A stretch of DNA of 64,000 nt, taken from assembly GCF_964340395.1 (NCBI RefSeq), contig NC_135570.1, forward strand, positions 952,001-1,016,000, read 5' to 3'. Shown here in pieces: positions 1 to 13,758 of this stretch. Every line of letters begins with the position of its first letter. The first letter of the stretch is position 1. The DNA comes from Glandiceps talaboti (taxonomy: Eukaryota > Hemichordata > Enteropneusta > Spengelidae). The translations under genes and the position numbers were made by a program. The notes under the pieces are model-generated. The model saw only the letters and a program-made list of their open reading frames with translations. It made no database searches and had not been told where the DNA came from.

Positions 1-154
1 GTAATACCCAAGTGTTCCGTCCGTCAGTGATACAACCCATAACACCCATAGTTTGTAAGTATTTACTGTCCGAAATGACAATATTTCACTATCTGATTGT
101 TAATTGTTGTAACCCTGAACACTGTAATGTACATGACATTTGTTCTCACCACAG

Positions 155-1367
<1,213 letters not shown>

Positions 1368-1504
1368 GACTGCCCTCTGTGGTCATCATGAGAGTCATTG
1401 GTAATGTTATTAAAATGTGTCTGGGCAAGGTACCTTGAATCAAGATACTGCCAATTGTGGAACAGTTACTGGAAAAAGTGTACTGTAAGGCCTGATAAAC
1501 ACTA

Positions 1505-1882
1505 TTGTTTGGTTCCGGTTACCAGACCCCACCTAGTTTTTCACTGCCAACCCTAAACTTTGTTTTACATATTCAAGAAAAAATTATAAAATTGCAAACA
1601 CTATGAAGTCTCGCAAGATATAGTGGATGCAAAAACTGACATCAACTTGAAAAGACAATATAAAACTGTTCTTCCAATCTGTAATGGCTGTACATTTAAT
1701 GGGAAGAAATCAATAACACTGAGATCATATGGAAAACAAAGGAACACATATCTACCTGAACTAGACAGTCACAGATGAAAATACATATATATATATAGAA
1801 AATAATGCAACATCTATGTACCCCACCTATTCTAAAATTGAGTGTAATCGGAATCACACAATCTTGTTTGTTAGGCCTAACC
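1505..1882. repeat. Dispersed repeat family R1, copy 1
   Basis: It begins TTGTTTGGTTCCGGTTACC and ends near TTAGGCCTAAC, with inner blocks ACCCCACCTAG, AAAAGACAAT and CCCCACCTATTCTAAAATT shared with copies at 2844 and 52069, all in the same orientation. No terminal inverted repeat or coding region is evident. It could be a SINE or the tail of a non-LTR element. Confidence 0.75.
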
Positions 1883-2843
1883 ACTGATTAAATTAGTGTT
1901 TTTGTTACGACTGCAGTAGGTAGGTCAAATCTACCTAGTTTACTCAGGTACGTGAGTGTGGCTATCAAACAAAATTATGAAATGCATTATGGGGAAAGTA
2001 TACCAGTTTTACCATATTTTCCCTTGTGTTACCATGGTTACCAACTTAACAAAAACACATACCTCTGAATACATTACATGTGTACAAATTTCAAGAAAAT
2101 CTCAGTAGCTGTAACTTCTGTTATCAGTGTGATGTAATTATTTAAAAGGTGCACAAAATCCAGTGACATCATCAAAAAGTGTTCACATCTACAGTATGAG
2201 GTCACAGAAGGGTGTATTCTACTCTTGGTACCTGTATTTCCATTTCAACATTATTACCATATGCCACTTCCTTGTTTAGTCCATATCACTATGTTTCTTA
2301 TCTGCTTTGTTGCAAAAGTTGTGGGTATCTATGGTAACGGGTAGCTATGGTAACATTGATCATAGTCTAGTGTTATCCATGGCATTGAATCTCTAGATCT
2401 CTCTTTAAGTCTAGTCCAGTGAATTCCTGAGATGAAAGGTTAAATTCAATCTAAGTTACCCAATCAGTCATCATCCCCATGTTAATCAATCGCAGAATTC
2501 TCCCCGTTAGTGTTTACTGGAGGCAGTTATAACATGTCCAAATATGGTATATTTGTATCAGGATGCTATTTATACATTGTTTACACATCATTCTAACAGG
2601 CAGAGGTTTCATTTGCATGAACAACTTTTACTTCATAATTTGTCATTGAGTTAGACAAGGTGATGAGATGATTCAATACCACAGGTAGCATCTAGACTAC
2701 ATTGATTGCAAAGAACAGCAGTAATTTGTTTTTATTCAGAATTGCTGTGTCTAGTTATATCAGAAAGGTCGGTCATTCCGATCGCAATAAATGTGAATAA
2801 AACTGCATTTATCATATCATTCCACATCAGGACGAATGAAAAT

Positions 2844-3178
2844 AATTGTTTGGTTCCGGTTACCCGACCCCACCTAACTTTTCACTGCCAACCCTAAACT
2901 TTTTTTTACTTATTCAAGAAAAAAATAATAAAAATCCCAAAAAATTGTGGTCTCATGAGAAATAGTGGATGTGGAAACTGACATCAACTTAAAAAGACAC
3001 TCTAAAACTATTATTCCAATCTGTAATGGCTGTACATCTGATAGGAAGAAATAAACAACACAGAGACCATTTGGAAAACAATGACACAGAAAAAAAAAAT
3101 AAAATAAAATAAAAAATCTACCTACCCCACCTATTCTAAAATTAAGTGTAACCACGCAATTTTTTTTATTAGGCCTCA
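2844..3178. repeat. Dispersed repeat family R1, copy 2
   Basis: It has the same start (TTGTTTGGTTCCGGTTACCC) and end (TTATTAGGCCT) as copy 1, which lies about 1 kb away in direct orientation. The A-rich and C-rich inner blocks are in the same order, with small indels. The ORFs crossing it are not conserved between copies, so I do not read it as coding. Confidence 0.75.
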
Positions 3179-3484
3179 CAAGTAATAAGTTGAAACATTA
3201 CAAGGAATAATTAATGTTGGCATTGGTATAACAAAAAGATATGCATATCAAATTACCTATTTTACATATTTTCAGCAGTTGTTACTTTGTTTATGTTATT
3301 TATTCAGTGTCACTTTTTTATACAGGGTATTTTTTTAAAAAAGAGAATTTTGTATCTCTTATTGGAGTAAATTATGTTTCTTATATATTTGTTATTCAAA
3401 ACTTGTTTTGTACAGAACATATTATCTAGGTAATAGAATCATTGAGTATTGTTAGGTTAAATTGGTTCAGGGTTATAGTACAGT

Positions 3485-3800
3485 GTAGAGGAGAATTAGT
3501 TTGTAAGATATGCTGTGATGGGGCACCCTCACACATTCCTGCAGGCCAGTGAGGGGAGAATTAGTTTGTAAGGTACGTGGTGACGGGGCACCCTCACACA
3601 TTGGTCAATACGTACCTGCAGGCCAGTGAGGGGAGAATTAGTTTGTAAGGTATGTGGTGACGGGGTACCCTCACACATCGGTCAATTCCTGCAGGCCAGT
3701 GAGGGTAGAACCACATGACATATCTTATAGTCTTGAGAGAGTTAGTTCATAAGGTACATGGTGACCGGGCGCCTTCACACATTGGTCAAGTGCCACGATG
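3485..3800. repeat. Degenerate tandem repeat, unit about 78 bp, about 4 copies
   Basis: Each unit contains GAGAATTAGTTTGTAAGGTA, a GTGACGGGGCACCCTCACACA block and CCTGCAGGCCAGTGAGGG. The last unit is the most diverged. No reading frame is preserved. Confidence 0.8.
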
Positions 3801-5539
3801 TATCTTATAGTCAAGAGGAGAATCTGTTAGCTAAACCACAGAGTTTCAGGATGGCAGTCATCTCACAATGACGACAACAGCAGATAAACTATCAGCACGC
3901 TAACATAGACACAAACTAAACCTAATATTGCAGCATGTTGATGCAAGTGCACTGTCAGTTAAAAATATTGGGAGGGTAGGGTTGAAGGAGGGTAACGACT
4001 GGAAGGAGGCACTGCATATATGGAGAGTGAAATATTAAACAGGACTACCATAGAGGGCGCACTGTCAGTGTAGATGTTTGTAACATTAAAACTAATTTGT
4101 AGCAAGGAGTATCCTCAGAATTTTTCAAATCATTGGCAGTGTAAAATATCATACTAACTGCTCTTTCAAGTACAATGATGTAGAATGAAATAATTGTATG
4201 TTAGGGATTCTTTTTAAGCTTTTCCCACGGGAATGTCACAAATTGGTTTTAGTATTGTGGTATTGAAAGGAAATACTTAAGTATTTTGTAAACAGTTTTA
4301 TTGGGAAGAAGTTAAAATCATGAGGAAAAATCCAGCCACTGAAAGAAAGAATTATAGTTTGTGAAGTTGTTTTTACATACACATATAGTTTTCTATACTC
4401 TGATGGCTGTTTTAGTATTGGTTGAAGGAATTAACCAAGATGATGTTGTGAATGAATTTTACTTTCTGAGGTGATCCTTTGAAAACATGACATGCACAAC
4501 AGGTTGAATATTATTCCAATGTAAAGTTAAAGTACGACTCTGTAGTTTCATAAAAGTAGTTGTGAAAAAAACAAACTGTATCATTCAAGTATTCTGAGAC
4601 AGAAAATGTTGTGTTATAGTGATATTTGCATATCGTTTAGTAAGTTTCATTTCAATGTCTAGCCCAAAGACTTACTCAAAGTTCAAATGAACCAAGAGTA
4701 GGAATGGGATGAAGCAAGATAATAGTTATAAATCCACTCCATATTTTTAGAAGAGAGAGAGAGAGAGAGGTGATCAGTGAAAGTATGGAGTGTGATAGAT
4801 CTTTGCATTTTCAGATGTTTTATTTTTGTGGCATTATAGAACAAAGTACATGTCCATTTTAATTTGTCACCAAATCAGTGCCAAGTACAACAGTGGCAGT
4901 CAAGGTTTCCATTTACAAAGATAGATACGTACTAGGAATGTTGTTGCCACAAGTAGACATAAACTATTGAATGGATATTGGTTTAATTGTACTTGTACTG
5001 AGTAGGATAGCATTTCTGATGACTTCTACAATCTTGCAGTGTACATTTTGGGAATTCCAGTGGTTACACTATTTTTGATTCCAGGGTGATTATATCCACA
5101 CTACAAAGTAACCACCATTACCCATTTGTGTAATCTATAATAATACCACATAGAACAATTATAGTTTTAGTTAGAATACCCTGAAGGTGGGACTATTACA
5201 ATGGTCTCCGTGCATCTGTCAGTCTATCCATAATATGTCATTACTTAGACATGCAATATCAGATTTCTTTCAAACCTGGCACAAAGGTGATATATCCTAG
5301 TACACAGAAACCTCAATTGCCACTCTGTTTATTGTGTTCATTTTTTATCATGATAGTAGTAGTAGTTTGTTTTTTTTGTCCAGTAGAGCCTAACAATGTT
5401 TCAGCTCAGGTCACTACTTACTTTATCAGATTTAAGGAGTCAGAAACTGTACCGTCCATTAGAGTAGATGCAGTTTCTGAAAACAGGTTGAAAAAATTGT
5501 CAAAAAGTAAGATTGATAGTCGTAAGACATAGAATGTTC

Positions 5540-5893
5540 TTAAAGTGGCCATATGGATGAGAATTTGGTATTTATTTTGGATTTTTATTTCATAAAACAG
5601 CTTCACTAAGTTTTTCTACTTGAAAAAATAATGTGAAATAACATATACCAAGTCCATGTTCACAACTCAATAAACGGCAAAACATTAAACAATGTGTAAA
5701 ATGTTTGTTATTGTACGTACAATAACAAACTTTTTGCACTTTTTGCATCTTTTTGCAATGTATTGAGTTATGAACATGGACTTGGTATATGTTATTTCAC
5801 ATTATTTTTTCAAGTAGAAAAATTTAGTGAAGCTTTTTTATCAAATAAAAATCCAAAGTAAATACCAAATTCTCATCCATATGGCCACTTTAA
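5540..5893. mobile_element. Foldback (MITE-like) element family F-A, copy 1
   Basis: A near-palindrome of about 350 bp. The left arm starts TTAAAGTGGCCATATGGATG and the right arm ends with its complement, CATATGGCCACTTTA. The arms match along most of their length and meet around GTTATTGTACGTACAATAAC. There is no coding capacity. A related copy lies at 29941-30286 and a half copy near 50631, so it is a dispersed family. Confidence 0.85.
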
Positions 5894-6266
5894 GTGTCAG
5901 TATCTGTTCTAGTTAATAGTGGAAAGCAATTATTTTTGTTATCAATATTTTATATATAAATTGAAATTTTTTTTAACATATATATATTTATACATTTGAA
6001 GATAAGCAGCATATGCCATGACTTACATATCTCAGATTTATTTTTGGATAAAGAGGAAACATGGCAAGATTTTCTGACTTAGTAAGGGGTAGTTCTGCAT
6101 TTTGGGAACAGTATCCTGTTTGAACACTTGGGTTCCAGTGAGCACTTCACTGTGTTTGCTTCATGAGGGTGTTAATACATTCCAATCAAGAAATAGGTTT
6201 GTTATAAGATATTGACCAGATGTGAATACATATAGATATTAGACTTGCTGAATGTCATCAGTAAGT

Positions 6267-6724
6267 TAAAGGACAACACCACTCCAGGAAATAGTGACAT
6301 TTTCATAAACAATGGGTTCTGGAGTGTCATTTCAGGACTTTTACATCACCTACAATTATTTGCAATTTCATAGAAACATAAAGTTGATCTCGCGCATTTA
6401 TAGAGTTTCTTTGTTAAGGACTATTGCATCATGGGAGATAGCAGAAATAATGTAGTCAGGTTGCACACTGAATATTCAGGAGTCCAAAATACCGCCTCGA
6501 CCCTTCAATGTAAAAGATCTCATGAATATTCAGTGTGCAACTTCACTACATTATTTCTGCTGACTCCCATGATGCAATGTCCCAGAAGATACCTATAAGT
6601 GCACAAGATTAACTTAATGTTTTTCTGAAATCACAAATAAATGTAGGTGATGTAAAATCATGAAAAGGCTCTCCAGAATCCATACTTTTTGATAATTCAA
6701 TTTCCTGGAGTAGTGTACCCCTTA
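6267..6724. mobile_element. Foldback (MITE-like) element family F-B
   Basis: An inverted repeat of about 455 bp. Left-arm blocks ACTCCAGGAAAT, TTTACATCACCTACA, GAATATTCAGTGTGCAA (as complement) and TTATTTCTGC are mirrored in the right arm, which ends TTTCCTGGAGTAGTGTACCCC. The arms are diverged by mismatches and small indels. A right-arm fragment of the same family lies near 25290-25393. Confidence 0.85.
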
Positions 6725-6770
6725 AAATTGTGGTAATGGATGTCCCTGGTGATTGTCGCCAGTCCAATTA

Positions 6771-6796
6771 CCCCCCCCCCCCCCCCCCCCCCCCCC
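6771..6796. repeat. Poly(C) tract, 26 C
   Basis: An uninterrupted run of 26 C on the + strand (G on the other strand). The exact length is prone to sequencing error. Confidence 0.9.
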
Positions 6797-7335
6797 ATTT
6801 CCTTACGCAATGCAGTGTTCATTAGGCCCCAGTTATCATACTTTATCAGATAAGTAGCTTGATGCATTAGCTGTTTTTATAAGTTTCCAATCCTGTGTCT
6901 TTTAGACTTTTGTCATTATTCAGACTTCTATCAAAATACCTGATATGTCTGAAAAGTTTGTTCAAGTAAAGATGAAAGTTTAACTGCAGATAAAGATGTA
7001 ACTGCAGATCTTTTAATTTCTTAATTTTGTATTCATGTTATTAAAGTTGTTGTTTCGAAGTTCTGTGTGAAGTCTGGTTTAATTTAGTCTTGTAGTAAGA
7101 CCTGAGAACTGTGCTTTGAGAGTAGCCTAATAAAGCTGAAAGGTAACTGCCAACCCACTTAAGACAGTATACTCCATTTTAACAGTAGCAAAAAATGAAT
7201 TTTAATGTTTATTCAACATCGTCTGAAGCACTAGAAAGTAATCAGTCACTTTATTGCGTCTTCTTCCATAGTATTCTGTGATGGGATTTCCTACTCGGCT
7301 CTAACAGTTCAAATACAACAGTTAACAGTGAAGTA

Positions 7336-7672
7336 AACTTTGCACTGCTAACATTGTTTACACTCTAGTCAATGACTACTTTGCACTATTAACATTGTTT
7401 ACATTCTATTCAATGACTATTTACTTACTTTGCACTGCTATAATTGTTTACACTCTAGTCAATGACTACTTTGCACTATTAACATTGTTTACATTCTAGT
7501 CAATGACTATTTACTTACTTTACACTGCTAACATTGTTTACACTCTAGTCAATGACTACTTTGCACTATTAACATTTTTATATTCTAGTCAATGACTACT
7601 TTGCACTGTTAACATTGTTTATATTCTAGTCAATGACTATTTACTTACTTTGCACTGCTAACATTGTTTACA
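7336..7672. repeat. Tandem repeat, unit about 90 bp made of two similar halves
   Basis: The pattern TTTGCACTGCTAACATTGTT..CTAGTCAATGACTAC alternates with a second half carrying TATTTACTTACTT. There are about four units. It is AT-rich and non-coding. Confidence 0.8.
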
Positions 7673-8324
7673 GATTGAGAGATGCCACATACTGGGTTGA
7701 TGGTTGAAGCAATTGAAACAGTATACATGTACATTTGATATGAGTGCTATAAATGATTGTGGTATTAACATCATGCCAACACTTTAGATAAGAGTTGCAA
7801 GACCTAGAAATATTATTGTATGTATACATGATGTAAACAGGTTACTAAATGAACACATGGCGTAAAAAAAGTTACTAAAAATGCAGATGTGAATCACAAA
7901 GTGGTGATGGTAAATCAGCACTGATGATAATTTATTATTTTCTTAAACATCACAGTTGGTTCTTGTTAATTCCTCTCAAACACTGCCTAGTTTCTCTATC
8001 TTGAAACCTTTGTGTATTTATTATCGTGCAGTTTATCATTCATAGACTTGATATGGCTTTACGCCATGCACATAACCATATTATATACAGATAATGCAAC
8101 AAAATACACATACAGATAATTCAACAAAGTAAATATATACAAATAATGCAACAAAGAAAATACATTGTATACAAATAATGCAACAAAATATACAAAAGAT
8201 TTGAAAGTAAACTTAACAGCAGATTTACCCTGTTTGCAATATTTTATATTTGGTAAAGTGCTCTTCAATACTGTTTTACTTTTTCAAGTCAGAAAACAAT
8301 CCCACATACGGCAAGAGATTACCT

Positions 8325-8425
8325 TCTTTGATAATGTATATACATTGTATATCAATAATGTATATACATCGTATATCAATAATGTATATACACCGTATTT
8401 TGATAATGTATATACACCGTTTATC
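8325..8425. repeat. Short AT-rich tandem repeat
   Basis: About four copies of AATGTATATACA(T/C)(T/C)GTAT separated by TCAATA or TTTGAT, unit about 30 bp. The units are partly self-complementary. Confidence 0.7.
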
Positions 8426-9826
8426 TTCTGAGATTAGCTGTCTATGAAAAATGGAGAACTTGTAAACATATTCTATTGCTCACTAAACTGTATTTAAAGA
8501 ACCAATTACTATAACATGCTTGGAACATTTACATAATAAATGCAGTTATATGCTAATTATGAGGGATCTACCATTTAATTATGGGGAGGACAGGTGTGCA
8601 TGGTTTCCAACAATTCATAACAATTCAGGAAATGAGCTGCTAAAAAAGTTGCATATAAAAAAGTTGCTCTTTATTTTTTAAAAAATGAAAATTTGATAAA
8701 TGAAAAGAGAAATGAAAATTCATTCAGACTACACAAAAGTATACTCCATGGAAAAAGATTTAGATGAAAAAATTGATAGTTTTATAAATTTTATAACTTT
8801 CTGATGGAGTTTGATTGTATTGTATTCTAATATATATATACAGTTAATTAAAGGAAAGATCTAATGAAACACATTTGGACTTTTAGATAGCCTGTGTGTG
8901 TATTTAATCAATTACAATGAAATGTATTAAAGCTGTGTGGCTTAAAATGTCAAAATTCTGCTATGTTGAGCCTCACTGTGTAGCCATTTTGGGAACTTTT
9001 GCCGCAATCCGGGATGCTGGGAAACTTCCCTGCTTGTATAAAACCACAAATAATAAAAATTCCCCTTTTATGAATGTTTAATTAGGTTAAAGCTTGATTT
9101 TCTCTTCAATCTTTCATCTAAGTTCAAAGTACAGCGCATTTTAAAAAAGAAAAGAAATACATTTATGTAAAGTGTGCATTTGTCACATGTTGTGATGTAA
9201 AAATATCTTGAAAACCAACTTTTGATAAAAGTCGAAAAACTTTACAAATTTTATAAAAGCTTGACTTCTAAAAGCCTGAAATAAATCTTTACTTGCATGT
9301 ACAGTCAATTACAAAATACCATGCAGCTTTTCTGTTTGATACAACCACCCGGAAACCAACAACAAACTGCATATGCCACACTTCAATAGCAAGATCGCAT
9401 TTTGAAATGATGGGTTGGTCAGTCAGTTGGTTAAACATTTTTAAATTAAAGTAAAAAAAAAAGAAGATATATGTGTACATGATGATACTTTCAATTCATA
9501 ATCATATTTTAACATTCTAAATGACAAATTCAGTAATAAATGATAATTTTCACTCAGATCTGCACTTGGTTTGCCATCATACAATTAGTAACATGATTTT
9601 TTTCTAATCCTGCCATAGAGAGCATTTAAAAATATTTTGCCAGATAGAAAAGTTATAGGGCCATAGGGTCAGTGAGGTGATGAGAAACAGAGAATTAAGT
9701 AAGGCCACCTTTAACCAGAATTAAGTTGATCTCTACATCATAAACACAGAGAAGATATGCATCTACATTGTACAATACAGAAGTATCCAACTATGGAATA
9801 TAAGTTGAAATGAAATATCATACTTT

Positions 9827-9832
9827 TTTATT
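9827..9832 (-). other. Candidate poly(A) signal of the SPMIP2-like gene
   Basis: AATAAA on the minus strand, about 120 bases after the proposed TAA at 9955..9953. Confidence 0.45.
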
Positions 9833-9952
9833 CCTCTAATACTGGTAGTTAAAAGAAAAGAGAAGAAAACTTGAACCTGCAAGTGTAAGAATAGGACGGA
9901 CATTGATGGAAATAGTTTGTTTTTCTTTGGTGAACTTCCCTTGTGTAAATAC

Positions 9953-12900
9953 TTAATAATCAGGTACTGGTGAAACTCTGCAAAAAGAAACATACAAGAT
10001 GATATAATTAGTTGAGAGATTTTGTCAAGTGTTTTCATATTTGATTTGTAGTTGTGTTAAATTGGTTACAAACAATTATCAGAATGGTGACGTGCTGGAA
10101 TTGGCAGTTCATATGGTTTGGATAAAGAGGGGAGGGTATATAAGAGAAGGATGGAGGTATTTGAGGGGAGAGAAGTGAAATTGATGAAGGGGGGAAAGTG
10201 TTATCAATGAGGGGACAGGATAGGCGAGGGGAAGGGAATTGAGGGAGAGGTAATATCAAAGAGGGGAGAGGATAGATATGAAATCAAACATAAATAAAAT
10301 AGTAACTGGCCTCAGATTGTGAATTAGATATGAAATCCAACTTACTTGTACTCTGTTGCTTTTAACTGTAGACCTATTCGACTACGATTACTAGATGCTG
10401 TAGACGGTCTAGAACGCCCGTCATATGAGTAGCCTGCAGAGGAACGTCTATCTGGGGTATACCCTGCTGATCGTCTACCATTATCATTGGGAGTAGAAGT
10501 ACGGAAATCATGAACTGTTTGAGGACGCATTGGGAAGAGAGAACTTTCTGAATTAGACATATATGGACTCCTCTGTGGTGGAGGGTACCTAAATAATAAA
10601 AAAAAAAACAATGCTGTAAAACTATGAGGGTACCTAAATAATAAACAAACAAACAACACTGTATAACTAGATATGTGAGGGTACCTAAATAATAAACAAA
10701 CAAACAACACTAAAACTAAACACATTTGTTGGTTTTATTACAACTAGGCATTTATTCCATTTCCTCACTTGATACGTCAATTTTCTTTTCTTTTCAACTT
10801 TTGGCAAATAAATATGTATTTATTTATATATGTACAACTTAAGTAATTTTCACTGTACTATAACACATCTGTATATATATGGTATATATATACTGTATAC
10901 TGTACATCATTGTGATCCTAACACATCTGTGTATATATGGTATATATACTGTATACATACCATGGATTTTGATATAAATGAGTGTGTCTGTCTTCAGCAG
11001 CTTGTCGGAATTCTCCCGTCTGTCAAATCAAAATATATTAAAATTAATATCAGATAATCTAAGGATTATGAAATTCTCATACTTTACATTATGAAATCAA
11101 GTCATTATGTAAATGTACACACACAGTAGAGATGAACACAGGAGTGTACACAAAATAATCATCAAAACACAAAATACTTCACACATAGTACCCCTTTCAT
11201 GGTACAAAATGTACAATATTGGAAAATTGAATTCCCAAGTTTTCAGTTTGAAATGTTGAATATTTTATTTATCAACATGACGATTCTAGATTAACAAAAG
11301 ATCAAAATGTCCCTTTTTGAAATAAATTTTATCAACATTTTTAAAAATATTTTTGATGAGAAATTATTAACGTTAGTGACTCAAAAAAAAAGATAATATA
11401 AAATGATGTAATCTTATGCCAAACGAATTTGTTATAAAGGTAAAACACCTTAAAAATATGAAGATAGAATGGTCTTCATTTACATACAATCATTGCCTAT
11501 ATAAACAAACACTGTTAGCACAGAACGATCAATAATTTATAAAGGGTACAGTTTTAATCACTGTTGCCATGGAAACCACCTAGCCCCGGATATTAATAAT
11601 AATTGTGTTGTATCAAATTTACTACTAATTACAAGCATGTTGTTGAATAATTGATGTTGTGGCCTGTAGGTAATCTGATATGTAACAGTAAGGCTGAAAT
11701 TAGTAGTAGTACATATGTCCTGAAATTAGTAGTAGTAGTACATTTATCCTGAAATTAAGGACACAAGTAAGTTTATATTATATTTGGGTGTAATTTTTGC
11801 TATATATTTTAACAAGGTACTCACAGTATTATACTTTCTGAAGAATACTTAACAGTCATTTGCAATCAAACATGTAACATTAACACTTTTTATTTCCAGT
11901 TTAATTTTTTCCTTACCTTAATTTGCATATCAGTTCCAAGTAATTGTCTGTCTGCATACCAAGGAACACCCCAGCCTATTTCACCAACCCGTCGTGATTT
12001 GGGTCTTGGATGAGGAGTTCCTGGAGCTGCTCGAAGTAAATACTGGGCTTCACTAGAACTTTCTCTGGACATAGTTCCAATTCCTACTTGTCTATCATGA
12101 GTGACAACTTGGACTCTATAATCACCTATTCCATCAGGACCTAAGAAAAAGAACAAAAAATTAACATTTTAATAGTTCTCTTTTTTTTAAAAAATGTTTC
12201 ACAATCCATGAGATATTTAGCTAGGAAATGAAAGTCATTATGCTCAGATTATTTTGTAGAAAGCAAAAATTAATGAGTATTTGTACTTCAGTGACCACAG
12301 ATCAGTATTTTTGCATTTTGTGCAATAATGGTTATCAATACATTTATAGTGAAAATGAGTGACATGTAATGTTATACCAATCATAGAAATCTCTATATTT
12401 GTATTCACTATGATAAAGCAAACAGCTATAGATATTGTGACAATTTGTCACAAACATTATCAGTTTTCTTTCTGATTTGGGCAATAAATGTGTTATTGTT
12501 TTCCCAGTCCACCACCCCCCCCAGAAAAAAACAAAAACAAAAACAAAAAACAACAACAACAACAACAACAACAAAACCCCTCCCCCAAAAACCAAAAAAC
12601 CAACAATAAAAACACTCAGCTGTCATGGCAATAGAATATTTGTAACCCTTTAGGGTATCAGGTTTTAAAGGGGTAATGGTTTTTAGCGGTCTAGACGGTG
12701 TCTAAACAACCATGGAACATAGTAACAGGGGCGTTCATTGTAACCATGGTGATGGTGAAGTTAAGTAAATATGTCAGTGATTACTATATATCAAACAAGA
12801 TAAGAAATAACAGAAACAATACCAATGGAATAATTTGTGTGTCTACGTACATGTTAGAATGTAAGATATGTTATGCTGGATGCAGGTTCCTCACTAAATG

Positions 12901-13695
12901 CAATAACCTCCAGTTTTGGTGTAGTGCCAGTGTTGTGCATAATACTATCTTTGGTTTGTGTACATACACACATACAGTTGCCAATATATATCCAAGGTTC
13001 TTAGGGGGGATTACCCTTTATTATAACCGGTGGCAACCTGTATCTACAAGGTGCCAGCCCAACTAAAATGTGGTTGCCATTATCAAAACTGCTGACAACC
13101 TGTATCTACAAGGTGCCAGCCCAACTAAAATGTGGTTGCCATTATCAAAACTGCTGACAACCTGTATCTACAAGGTGCCAGCCCAACTAAAATGTGGTTG
13201 CCATTATCAAAACTGCTGACAGCCTGTACCTACAAGGTGCCGACCCGATTAAAATGTGGTTGCCATATGGAAAATATTTTCAAATGAAATTTCCAAATAT
13301 AAGAAAGGTGATCTCTTTGTATTCATCAATAATTAATAAAATAATAGAACAGGTAGGAATAATGTGATGTAACCCTAGACTCACTTTAATAAACTATAGA
13401 ATCTAAATCAATATACATAGACTATATTTTTTAGAGTATATTTTATTTGACATGAAATTCTGTCATACAAGATCGTAATTTATGGTCAATGATATACAGA
13501 TACAATGTAACTACACAACAATAAAATAACACTCAACTACTAATGATTTGAAAAAAGTTAAACCGATTTATGAATTTGAGTAATAGTGTTACTTAGTGTT
13601 ACCTTGGAGTCAGTATAATTACTCCAAGTGTTATATATAAATATACAACAGACTTGAAACTAGGGATGTCTCTATGGCCTAGATAATCATTGTAT

Positions 13696-13758
<63 letters not shown>

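Larger units (their letters stand above)
1368..9952. other. Gene-free interval between convergent Piwi and SPMIP2-like genes
   Basis: I find no exon with a conserved peptide here. It holds the Piwi 3' UTR, repeat R1 copies 1 and 2, a degenerate tandem repeat of about 78 bp (3485-3800), foldback elements at 5540-5893 and 6267-6724, a 26-C run (6771-6796), a repeat of about 90 bp (7336-7672) and a short AT-rich repeat (8325-8425). The longest ORFs are AT-rich, short and without motifs. Confidence 0.7.

Noticed and set aside
10572-10588. Acceptor CCACAG at 10573 for SPMIP2-like exon 4, joined directly to exon 2
   Set aside because: The phase works, but the exon at 11019..10961 and the acceptor at 10589 also fit phase and give the more convincing YQNPWYPPPQ junction.
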